Assembly (NCBI RefSeq): GCF_002155685.1 | Contig: NZ_MUYK01000014.1 | Coordinates: 1-64,000, forward strand | DNA: 64,000 bases | Origin: Erythrobacter colymbi | GTDB lineage: Bacteria; Pseudomonadota; Alphaproteobacteria; Sphingomonadales; Sphingomonadaceae | Reading direction: 5' to 3' | Shown: piece by piece, positions 57,486 through 64,000 of the stretch | How the letters are laid out: every line of letters starts with the position of its first letter | Position numbering within the stretch: position 1 is the stretch's first letter | Translations under genes and position numbers: made by a program | Notes under the pieces: model-generated | The model's input: only the letters and a program-made list of their open reading frames with translations | Told to the model about the DNA's origin: nothing | Database searches by the model: none

Positions 57486-57698
57486 TCACTTGCCCCGGTT
57501 CACATTGTCATCCTTCGAGCGATCCGGATTGTCGCGAACATATTCTCGCCCGTTGACCTTTACGACATGGGCATCGGGATGCTCACCGCGCTTCACCTCG
57601 GCAACAGCAATCCTGCGCGGAACATTTTTCCGGTTACCGATGTCGTAGTGCTCGTTACGGCCGCCGGGACCGTCGTTCTTTCCTTTGATCTTCGTCAT
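57486..57698 (-). CDS. DUF3892-like small protein
   Basis: 70 aa, very polar (MTKIKGKNDGPGGRNEHYDI, then HVVKVNGREYVRDNPD). The look fits DUF3892-type proteins; role unknown. It lies downstream of the AAA+ ATPase on the same strand, 37 bases from its stop, so the two are probably one transcript. Confidence 0.6.
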   Translation of the reverse strand: MTKIKGKNDGPGGRNEHYDIGNRKNVPRRIAVAEVKRGEHPDAHVVKVNGREYVRDNPDRSKDDNVNRGK

Positions 57699-57735
57699 GT
57701 GTGTTGTCTCAGGTTTGTCCTCAAATTGAGGTTTT

Positions 57736-59673
57736 TCAGAAGCCTATCCTACCACGTTCGGGCCGTGAGCGCACCTCGCGCCTTAGCCTTTCAACGATCT
57801 CCTCTGCTGACCCTGCCGGGCTATGCCGAAGCTGGCGATGCACCGCCGCGAAATCGCCTGGTGTCAGATTGGTCAGCTCTGTCAGCGAGGCTGGCGCGGA
57901 CATTCCGAAGAAACGGCTGAATGCCTTGCCTGCCCGCTCGGGTCGCAGTGCCGCCAGTTCGACCTTGAACACAAAGCGCCGCAAGGCGGCCGGATCGAGC
58001 CGGTGTGCATGGTTGGTAGCTGCGATGACCGGAAGCGGGTGACGGTCGAGCCAGGTCAGCATCTCGTTCACCTGTCCCGCCTCCCATGTCTGGGACGCGC
58101 TTGCGCGGTCGAAGAGAAGCGAGTCCACTTCGTCAAACAGCAAAACGTGACCCCTGTCGCGCGCATCCCCGAATGCGTCAGCAATGGCGCGTTCGGTACC
58201 GCCCACCCAGCGGGAGAGCAGGTCGGATGCGCGCATCACCACCAGTGGCCGGTCGATCGCGCGCGCCAGATGATGCGCAAATGCCGTCTTCCCGGTGCCA
58301 GGTGGCCCGGTGAGAAGGATCGAGACGTCACTGGCACCAGATGCAGAAAGCCGCTCCGTCAGGGGTTCCAGCGGAAGGTCCGCTTCGAACAGGTCGAGAT
58401 CGATGCTCGTCCCGATCTGTGGCGGCAATTCTGATCCCCGCAGTGCCCGTACCAGCGCGGCAGCAGGCGCAGCGGAGCCCTCCGTATCACCAGCGAGACG
58501 CGCGGCACGTGCTGCGACCCGCAGTACCGTTGCGGTCTCGGGCGCACGATCAAGCAGGCATGCGATGTTGTCATCGGCGGCCACCCCTTCCTCCGCGGTG
58601 ACCCGCTCCAGCATGCGGCGCGCCGTTCGCGGCGAGGCGACGTCGAGCTTCAGGACGAAGCTCATCCGTCGCAGAATGGCAGCGTCGACATTTCCGATGG
58701 CATTGGTGGTCCAGATGACCGGAACGGCATTGGTCTCGAGCAAACGGTTGATGAAGACCTTGCTCCCCTGGCGACCACTGAACCAGTCGCCGCCGCTGGG
58801 TTTGGCGTCGCCAATGAGATCCTCCATTTCGTCGAACAGCAGGACTGCGTTTGCTGATGGTGCCAGCACCCGCTGGGCGAGCTGGAGCGCATTGACCCGG
58901 TCGTACCGTGTCGGCTCGTCCCCGTCGTCATCGGCCTCGCCCACGCCGTGCAAGGACAGACCCGCTGCCGCTGCGAGCATCCGGGCAAGCTCGGTCTTGC
59001 CCGTGCCCGGAGGGCCGTGGATCAGCACGTTGATACCAGGCGCGCGTGCCTTAACCGCGCCCGACAGCAGCCGGACAAGGAACGAGGCATCACGGACATG
59101 CGCGAAGTCATCAAGCGCAAGCCGTGCCGGCTGATGCGGGCCGACCAGCGTGTCGATCACCGAGACATGTTCGGCTGACGCGCGGTCGAGCAGCCGTTCC
59201 AGCGACCAGCGGATATCGACTTCGATTGCGCCCTGACGATTGACGCGGAAGCTGGCCAGCCCGAGGCGCAGCGCCGCACTGCGCCGCACGACCCGATCCG
59301 CATCGACCGGTGACGCCCCCGCCAGTTCTCCCAGCAATGCCGGAAGATCGCGACCCTGTTCGCTCCACAACCGTGCGAGGCTGGCCACGCGCGGCAGGCG
59401 GTCAACTGCGACGAGCAGCTCCAGCAGCGCAGCATCTACAGCATCGAGCGACAAGGCTTCCGCCAGGATAGCGGCCACGGCAAGCACATGCGGAGCTGCG
59501 TCGGCTTCGTCGCGGTCAAGCGCAGCGAGCGCCGCAGACCAGTCCTGCGTTTCGCCGAGGCCAAGCCAGTCGCCATGGGTTGTCGCCCATTCGTTCAATG
59601 CAGTTTTCAGGCGCGGATGCTGCACCGCGCCTATCCGGCGCGCGAAGCGCCGGACGATCGTCCATTCGTTCAT
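57736..59673 (-). CDS. Tandem-AAA+ ATPase of unknown function
   Basis: 645 aa, soluble. An N-terminal helical domain (1-200) with no family I recognise is followed by two AAA+ modules. Module 1: Walker A GPPGTGKT 220-227, Walker B LLFDEMED 278-285, sensor 1 TTNAIGNVD, Arg pair RR at 335-336. Module 2: Walker A GPPGTGKT 456-463, Walker B LLFDEVDSLLF 511-521, sensor AATNHAH, Arg pair 565-566. Module 2 has the YxG-like pore stretch replaced by SRWVGG (487-492), typical of Cdc48/spastin-like unfoldases. No protease or effector domain is fused. With the DUF3892-like gene, between direct repeats in an island beside a restriction system, a defence or plasmid-stability role is possible but unproven. 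Confidence 0.88.
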   Translation of the reverse strand: MNEWTIVRRFARRIGAVQHPRLKTALNEWATTHGDWLGLGETQDWSAALAALDRDEADAAPHVLAVAAILAEALSLDAVDAALLELLVAVDRLPRVASLARLWSEQGRDLPALLGELAGASPVDADRVVRRSAALRLGLASFRVNRQGAIEVDIRWSLERLLDRASAEHVSVIDTLVGPHQPARLALDDFAHVRDASFLVRLLSGAVKARAPGINVLIHGPPGTGKTELARMLAAAAGLSLHGVGEADDDGDEPTRYDRVNALQLAQRVLAPSANAVLLFDEMEDLIGDAKPSGGDWFSGRQGSKVFINRLLETNAVPVIWTTNAIGNVDAAILRRMSFVLKLDVASPRTARRMLERVTAEEGVAADDNIACLLDRAPETATVLRVAARAARLAGDTEGSAAPAAALVRALRGSELPPQIGTSIDLDLFEADLPLEPLTERLSASGASDVSILLTGPPGTGKTAFAHHLARAIDRPLVVMRASDLLSRWVGGTERAIADAFGDARDRGHVLLFDEVDSLLFDRASASQTWEAGQVNEMLTWLDRHPLPVIAATNHAHRLDPAALRRFVFKVELAALRPERAGKAFSRFFGMSAPASLTELTNLTPGDFAAVHRQLRHSPAGSAEEIVERLRREVRSRPERGRIGF

Positions 59674-60086
59674 GTCAGAATCCGTTCGAGCGGCGGCGTG
59701 CGCGCAGGATCACCTGCACACGCGTTCGCGTCTGTCCGTTGGTAGGGCTACGGGCGGCAGGTCCGCTTCACACCGTAGCAGCGCCGACATGGGCGGCTTA
59801 CGGCAGGGAACGGAAGCTGCCGACCGCGCCTGCAAAAGGCGTCTGGTCCAGCAATCCACTTACTCCGGTTGGCGCAGGCCCAAGCCTGCGGCGGAGTGCG
59901 AATAGTTTAAAAGCTGCGGAAAGGCAATATGGCACCGCCTTGCTGATGGTTCATCGCGGACGGGCTGTGACTACTGGCCCGGTCCGCCCCGGCGGATAGA
60001 GCAGGTTGCCCGCAACGCCGCGTCACGGTGCATTCTCCTCTTGCCCTTCACTGCCGATTAAGTCCGCGAGGTCTATATGTGCCGCA
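59674..60086. other. Non-coding region with a hairpin and repeat copy
   Basis: 413 bases without a convincing gene, upstream of the AAA+ gene and of the secreted protein. It must contain promoters for both. A two-part hairpin lies at 59862-59897 (ACTCCG / CGGAGT outside, GCAGGC-CCAA-GCCTGC inside), followed by AATAGTTTAA, the most AT-rich stretch here. The right copy of repeat family 2 is at 59965-60012. Confidence 0.5.
59965..60012 (+). repeat. Island repeat family 2, right copy
   Basis: Shares GGCCCGGTCCGC and GCGGATAGAGCAGGT with 57409-57458; the TCCGC-CCCG-GCGGA stem (59983 on) keeps its pairing while the loop differs. Beyond it GTTG-CCCG-CAAC replaces the GCCC-GAA-GGGC hairpin of the left copy. 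Confidence 0.7.
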
Positions 60087-60701
60087 ATGCTCTGCCATTT
60101 TTCAGAGATTTCCCAAGTGAGACAACCGCGCTGGAAGCTTGCGGCGACGGCGCTTGTCCTTATTGTTGGCCAGCTTCCCGCGCTCGCGAACGGGCAGGGC
60201 GAACCTGCGGTCCGCTCGGCGACTGTCGCCCGTGACGTGAACGGGTTTCACCTCGGGATGCCGATTGCAGAGGCCCGGAAGCTTGCTGACCTTGAGTACA
60301 TTGGTGGCGACCAGTTCGAAGCCACTGTTGATGGGTTTCAGTACAATTTCGGGGTGACACCAGCAGGGCGCATCTACCGCGTCCAGTCCTCCCAAAGCCT
60401 CGGCCGGTTCAATGTCGACCGGACCTTTGTGCAAACGCTGAAGCAGAAGCTCTCAGCGAAGTATGGTCCGCCGATTTCCGAATACGCGGATGTGTTCAGC
60501 TGGGAAATCATTGAGGACGTTACCATGCCGGACGGCAACAGAGGGCCGTTCCGGACCATGTGGATGACCGCCATGATCGGTGGTCATGAAACCGACCGGA
60601 CCCTCGACATCACGCTGATCGACTTCCGTATTCTCTGGGCAGATCAGGCAAGCGTGAACCGTGCACCACGAGCACAAGCTGAAGACCGGATCGCATTCTG
60701 A
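60087..60701 (+). CDS. Secreted hypothetical protein of the island
   Basis: About 204 aa from ATG 60087 (GTG 60117 would give a more standard signal peptide: RWKLAATALVLIVGQLPALA). The mature part shows VNGFHLGMPIAEARKLADLE, then FQYNFGVTPAGRIYRVQSSQ and LKQKLSAKYGPP, a layout seen in small periplasmic proteins with a LGM-x-ExAR start. Function unknown. It is between the AAA+ gene and the restriction-modification operon, with 202 bases to the methyltransferase start. Confidence 0.6.
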   Translation: MLCHFSEISQVRQPRWKLAATALVLIVGQLPALANGQGEPAVRSATVARDVNGFHLGMPIAEARKLADLEYIGGDQFEATVDGFQYNFGVTPAGRIYRVQSSQSLGRFNVDRTFVQTLKQKLSAKYGPPISEYADVFSWEIIEDVTMPDGNRGPFRTMWMTAMIGGHETDRTLDITLIDFRILWADQASVNRAPRAQAEDRIAF

Positions 60702-60817
60702 GCCGGGGATTGTGGCGTGCGCGCGCCGCTAAACCCGCAACCTTGCTTCCGCGCCGTCCTTCAACGGGCGGCCCATCACCGGCTGAGAAGTTGTCCCCAG
60801 TCTGACGAGACTTGCGA

Positions 60818-60835
60818 GAACATTAAAGGAACATT
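60818..60835. promoter_or_regulatory. Candidate operator of the methyltransferase
   Basis: GAACATT occurs at 60818-60824 and again at 60829-60835, one helical turn (11 bases) apart, about 70 bases before the methyltransferase start. The methyltransferase carries its own HTH, so autoregulation through this site is a reasonable guess. Confidence 0.35.
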
Positions 60836-60903
60836 CTTTCAGCCTGGTGCTTGCCAGAAGGGCGCGAATCCGACACTGTGTCGCAAATTGTCCCAGAGGT
60901 GAT

Positions 60904-62124
60904 ATGCTCAACGAATTCGCCACTCTCCGCGTCCGCGCCGGTCTGTCGCTGGAAGAGGCCGCTGGCCGCACGGGCTACAGTGTCCGTCAGCTGCAGCGCT
61001 GGGAGGCCGGCGCAGGAAAGCCGAGGGAGGCGGCGGTAAGGGTGCTGGCATCGATGGCCGGAACCGGGCCTGCCACGGTCGGCACACGGTTCAACTTCAT
61101 CGACCTGTTCGCCGGGATCGGAGGCATTCGCAAAGGCTTCGATGCCATCGGCGGGCATTGCGTATTCACCTCGGAGTGGAACAAGTTCGCGCAGGAAACC
61201 TACACCGCCAATTTCCGCGACAATCACCCCCCGCATGGCGACATCACGCAGATAGGCACGGACGAGATTCCGGACCATGACGTGCTGCTGGCGGGCTTCC
61301 CGTGTCAGCCTTTCTCGATCGCGGGCGTGTCGAAGAAGAATTCGCTGGGTCGCCAGCATGGCTTCCTCGATGAGACTCAAGGCACTCTGTTTTTCGATGT
61401 CGCCCGGATCATCAAAGCAAAGCGGCCTGCGGCCTTCCTGCTCGAAAACGTCAAGAACCTGACCAGCCATGACAAGGGCCGCACTTTTGAGGTGATCCTC
61501 AAGACGCTGACCGAAGAGCTCGGCTATACGATCTGGCACAAGGTGATCGATGCGCAGCACTTCGTGCCGCAGCACCGCGAGCGGATCGTGATCGTCGGCT
61601 TCCGCGAGAAGGTTCCCTTCAGCTGGGACGATCTGAAGCTTCCGCCAAAGGGCAGCGTGCGGCTCGGCAGCATTTTGCATCCGGGCGATGGCTCGGAACG
61701 GGCCGAACCTCCCTACACGCTCGGCCCGGATGGCAAGGTCAACGGCAAGTACACCCTTACTGACAAGCTCTGGCAGTATCTTCAGGGCTATGCCGACAAG
61801 CACAAGGCCGCTGGCAACGGCTTCGGGTTCGGGCTTGTGACGCCTGATGATGTCGCCCGGACACTGTCGGCGCGCTACTATAAGGATGGCTCGGAGATCC
61901 TTGTCAGTCAGGGCAAGCGGTCCAATCCGCGCCGCCTGACCCCGCGCGAATGCGCGCGGCTGATGGGCTATGGTGACGACTTCCGGATTCCGGTGTCGGA
62001 TACCCAGGCCTACAAGCAGTTCGGCAATTCGGTCGCAGTGCCGGTGTTCGAGGCGGTGGCAAAGGTCATGCAGCCGCACATTCAGACTCTGGTGCAACCG
62101 GCAGGGCAGCGCCGGGCTGCCTGA
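60904..62124 (+). CDS. DNA (cytosine-5)-methyltransferase with N-terminal HTH (Dcm/M.EcoRII-like)
   Basis: 406 aa. Residues 6-50 are an XRE-like HTH (LRVRAGLSLEEAAGRTGYS, RQLQRWEAG), which can repress its own operon. Methylase motifs are intact: I DLFAGIGG 67-74, IV PCQPFS 133-138 with nucleophile Cys134, VI ENVKN 181-185, VIII QHRERIVIVGF, IX RLTPRECARLMGY and X KQFGNSVAVPV. With Vsr and the MvaI/BcnI-like enzyme, CCNGG-type recognition (CCWGG or CCSGG) is inferred. ATG 60904 follows AGAGGTG. Confidence 0.94.
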   Translation: MLNEFATLRVRAGLSLEEAAGRTGYSVRQLQRWEAGAGKPREAAVRVLASMAGTGPATVGTRFNFIDLFAGIGGIRKGFDAIGGHCVFTSEWNKFAQETYTANFRDNHPPHGDITQIGTDEIPDHDVLLAGFPCQPFSIAGVSKKNSLGRQHGFLDETQGTLFFDVARIIKAKRPAAFLLENVKNLTSHDKGRTFEVILKTLTEELGYTIWHKVIDAQHFVPQHRERIVIVGFREKVPFSWDDLKLPPKGSVRLGSILHPGDGSERAEPPYTLGPDGKVNGKYTLTDKLWQYLQGYADKHKAAGNGFGFGLVTPDDVARTLSARYYKDGSEILVSQGKRSNPRRLTPRECARLMGYGDDFRIPVSDTQAYKQFGNSVAVPVFEAVAKVMQPHIQTLVQPAGQRRAA

Positions 62125-62127
62125 CAT

Positions 62128-62580
62128 GTGACCGACGTCCACGATCCGGCAACGCGCAGCCGCAATATGGCGGCGGTGAGGGCGAAGGACACAAAGCCCG
62201 AACTGATGATCCGCAAGGCCTTGCACGCAGCAGGCCTGCGCTACCGCCTCAATGTGCGCGATCTTCCCGGAAAGCCGGACATCGTGCTGCCGCGATATCG
62301 GGCGGTCGTCTTCGTCCATGGCTGCTTCTGGCATCGCCACGAGTGCGATCTGTTCCGCTGGCCCGAAAGCCGCACCGACTTCTGGCGGGAAAAGCTTGAT
62401 GCCAATGCCGCGCGCGACGTGAACGCCGCTAATGCTCTCGAAGAGGCAGGATGGCGACAGGCCGTCATCTGGGAATGCGCGCTGAAGGGCAGGAAGAAGC
62501 GGGATTTTCAGGACACTATGCAGCGCCTGATCGCCTGGATAAGGTCGGACGAACAGGCGATTATCATCAGGGGCGAATAA
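62128..62580 (+). CDS. vsr: Very short patch repair endonuclease
   Basis: 150 aa, GTG start 3 bases after the methyltransferase stop. Vsr nicks T-G mismatches formed when 5-methylcytosine deaminates. Catalytic Asp51 (PGKPDIVLP), His64, and zinc ligands around Cys66, His69 and Cys73 in VHGCFWHRHEC are present. The N-terminus DPATRSRNMAAVRAKDTKPE is canonical. It repairs the hot spots made by its neighbour. Confidence 0.95.
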   Translation: MTDVHDPATRSRNMAAVRAKDTKPELMIRKALHAAGLRYRLNVRDLPGKPDIVLPRYRAVVFVHGCFWHRHECDLFRWPESRTDFWREKLDANAARDVNAANALEEAGWRQAVIWECALKGRKKRDFQDTMQRLIAWIRSDEQAIIIRGE

Positions 62581-63900
62581 TTGGTCGCGTCACTTGCGCA
62601 GCTGTTGGATCTGATGCGGCATCACGGCGGGACCCGCATCTATGCCAAGAATCTTGCTCCCAACGACAATTCCAAGAATCAGGTCTATCTCGGCGGGGAC
62701 TTCTCTGCGCTCAACGTCATTCCCCATGGCGAAATCTACAGCGACGACACCGCCATTGCCGGGGCCGTCCGCGACCGCGCCAAGGCGAGGGTCAGTTTCT
62801 TCTGGGTGGATGACGGAGGCAAGCATCGCGCGCCGGACGCAGGGCTGATCCTCTATCCGAAGTATCCGGAAGTCCGGATGTCGGGCTTTCTGAAGGGCTG
62901 CCGCGAGGCACCATCGCACATTATGCGGGTGCGTGATGAAGGACGCCTGCTCGTCCTTGGCATCACAGCCGAAGGTGATGTTCTGGGCTATGCCGCCGAT
63001 GCAGCTCATCCCGTCGCCGTGGAGGTTCGCGCTTACCAGTGGCCGATGATCGGTGTCTTTCTTGAGCTGCCGCTCCATGCGGGGCAGGCTGACAGCCCGA
63101 AGGATCGCCTGCTGAACGAGTTGCGGCGTATCTGGCGGCTCAACTGGATCGCATCGCAGAAGCTCGCGGCAGACGGAACGAAGCAGCCCTATTCGGCGCG
63201 GAACGGCGGCGGCTACACACTGGAAGCCGAACTGGGCATTACGCCCAACGGCTATGCGGAGCCGGATTTCATGGGCTGGGAGGTCAAGCAATACGGCGTG
63301 CGCGACTTCGTGCGGTTCGCGCCCAAATCGCCGGTCACCCTGATGACGCCTGAGCCGACTGGCGGGATTTACCGCGACGAGGGCGTTGCCGAATTCATGC
63401 GGCGGTTCGGATATGAAGACCAGTCGGGCAAGGAAGACCGCATCAACTTCGGTGGCCGGTACGATTGCCGACGAGGGCTGCACGGCCTCACGGGGCTGCG
63501 CATGGTCATGAGCGGCTTTGATCCGCAGTCAGGCAAGATAACAGACCTTGATGGCGCGCTTAGCCTGATCGATGGCAATGACGAAACAGCAGCCTCCTGG
63601 TCATTCAAGGGAATGATGGCGCACTGGAACCGGAAGCACGCGCAGGCTGCCTATGTGCCTTCGCTGTTCCGCACGCCCCCTCCGGAATACAGCTATGGCC
63701 CAAGCGTCCTGTTCTGCGAGCAGACGGATTTCCTTCTGTTCCTGAAGGCCTTTGCTGCGGGTTCGGTCTACTATGATCCCGCGATCAAGGTCGAGAATGC
63801 ATCCTCAGCAAAGCCGGATATTAAGAGGCGCAGCCAGTTTCGCGTGGCGCATGGTGACCTTCCGCTGCTCTACAAGGCTCACGAGGTGGTTGCCCTCTGA
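62581..63900 (+). CDS. MvaI/BcnI-type restriction endonuclease
   Basis: 439 aa, TTG start directly after the vsr stop. The nuclease core is visible as GYTLEAELGI (211-220), PDF (228-230) and WEVK (233-236), the E...D...ExK arrangement of MvaI and BcnI, which nick each strand of CC(W or S)GG as monomers. The N-terminal 200 residues are an extra domain compared with the roughly 240-aa MvaI. It forms one operon with the methyltransferase and vsr. Confidence 0.85.
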   Translation: MVASLAQLLDLMRHHGGTRIYAKNLAPNDNSKNQVYLGGDFSALNVIPHGEIYSDDTAIAGAVRDRAKARVSFFWVDDGGKHRAPDAGLILYPKYPEVRMSGFLKGCREAPSHIMRVRDEGRLLVLGITAEGDVLGYAADAAHPVAVEVRAYQWPMIGVFLELPLHAGQADSPKDRLLNELRRIWRLNWIASQKLAADGTKQPYSARNGGGYTLEAELGITPNGYAEPDFMGWEVKQYGVRDFVRFAPKSPVTLMTPEPTGGIYRDEGVAEFMRRFGYEDQSGKEDRINFGGRYDCRRGLHGLTGLRMVMSGFDPQSGKITDLDGALSLIDGNDETAASWSFKGMMAHWNRKHAQAAYVPSLFRTPPPEYSYGPSVLFCEQTDFLLFLKAFAAGSVYYDPAIKVENASSAKPDIKRRSQFRVAHGDLPLLYKAHEVVAL

Positions 63901-63934
63901 CATGACGCCCCGGTCGCCACGACATGAGCCACGG

Positions 63935-64000
63935 AAGGATCGCACCAGCGATCCACACATGAACGGTGCCCTTGCACGGCGCGAAGCCGCCGTACGCCCT
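63935..64000 (+). repeat. Island repeat family 1, right copy (cut by window end)
   Basis: 59 of 66 bases match 57172-57237. It begins 35 bases after the endonuclease stop and holds GGATCGC-ACCA-GCGATCC and GCGAAGC (63981-63987). It ends in GCCGTACGCCC, the left arm of a stem whose partner would lie just past the window. Confidence 0.8.

Overview
The window is GC-rich, densely packed chromosomal DNA from an alphaproteobacterium, most likely order Sphingomonadales and probably family Erythrobacteraceae. This rests on gene content and style: a mitochondrial-type complex I accessory subunit, an SRP RNA gene next to dnaX, aroQ-accB-accC, yajC-secD-secF, a DUF6456 protein, an IorAB-type molybdenum oxidoreductase, and many Ala/Arg-rich proteins with GTG starts. 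The genus cannot be fixed from the sequence alone.

Layout. 0-3.3 kb: the 3' part of a very large autotransporter built from repeated modules, closed by a hairpin. 3.3-9 kb: an SDR, a VIT-family transporter, a NarL-type two-component pair, an acyl-CoA dehydrogenase and two tRNAs (Pro-TGG, Ile-CAT). 9-20.6 kb: a polysaccharide deacetylase with an unusual histidine-kinase-like partner, an Lrp/AsnC regulator, a GFA protein, NDH-2, the aroQ-accB-accC-phyH operon, a lone holin-like protein and a CoA-ester lyase. 20.6-27.4 kb: a TonB-dependent receptor divergent from iorA-iorB-mobA-like, then xdhC and tRNA-Pro-GGG. 27.6-33 kb: yajC-secD-secF, a glycosyltransferase, an XRE/S24 regulator and a DUF6456 protein. 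33-43.5 kb: a UDG-family protein and an ABC-F ATPase, SIMPL and PepSY proteins, an OmpR/PhoQ-like pair, an ECF sigma factor with a putative anti-sigma factor, chorismate mutase and a polyprenyl diphosphate synthase. 43.5-55.5 kb: hrpB, an ETC complex I subunit, SRP RNA-dnaX-ybaB, lon, HU, a lipoprotein and rlmB.

From tRNA-Tyr (55.48 kb) to the window end lies a genomic island. A tyrosine integrase sits just beyond the tRNA; its upstream region holds an inverted repeat over a candidate promoter and five copies of the octamer TGTGGGGA. The cargo is a DUF3892-like small protein, a two-domain AAA+ ATPase of unknown role, a secreted protein, and a tight Dcm-like methyltransferase / Vsr / MvaI-BcnI-type endonuclease operon. 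The cargo is bracketed by two families of dispersed, hairpin-rich repeats (57172-57237 with 63935-64000, and about 57409-57458 with 59965-60012). In both families the stems are conserved while the loops differ. The left side is a roughly 200-nt train of nested hairpins. This layout of cargo between structured repeats, together with the orphan AAA+/DUF3892 pair, is the most likely place for something undescribed.

Housekeeping functions outside the island fit together conventionally: fatty-acid synthesis entry (AccBC) with aroQ, Sec translocation (YajC-SecDF), SRP targeting (SRP RNA), DNA replication (DnaX), proteolysis (Lon) and nucleoid structure (HU, YbaB). Molybdenum cofactor handling (MobA-like, XdhC) sits with the IorAB enzyme it would serve.
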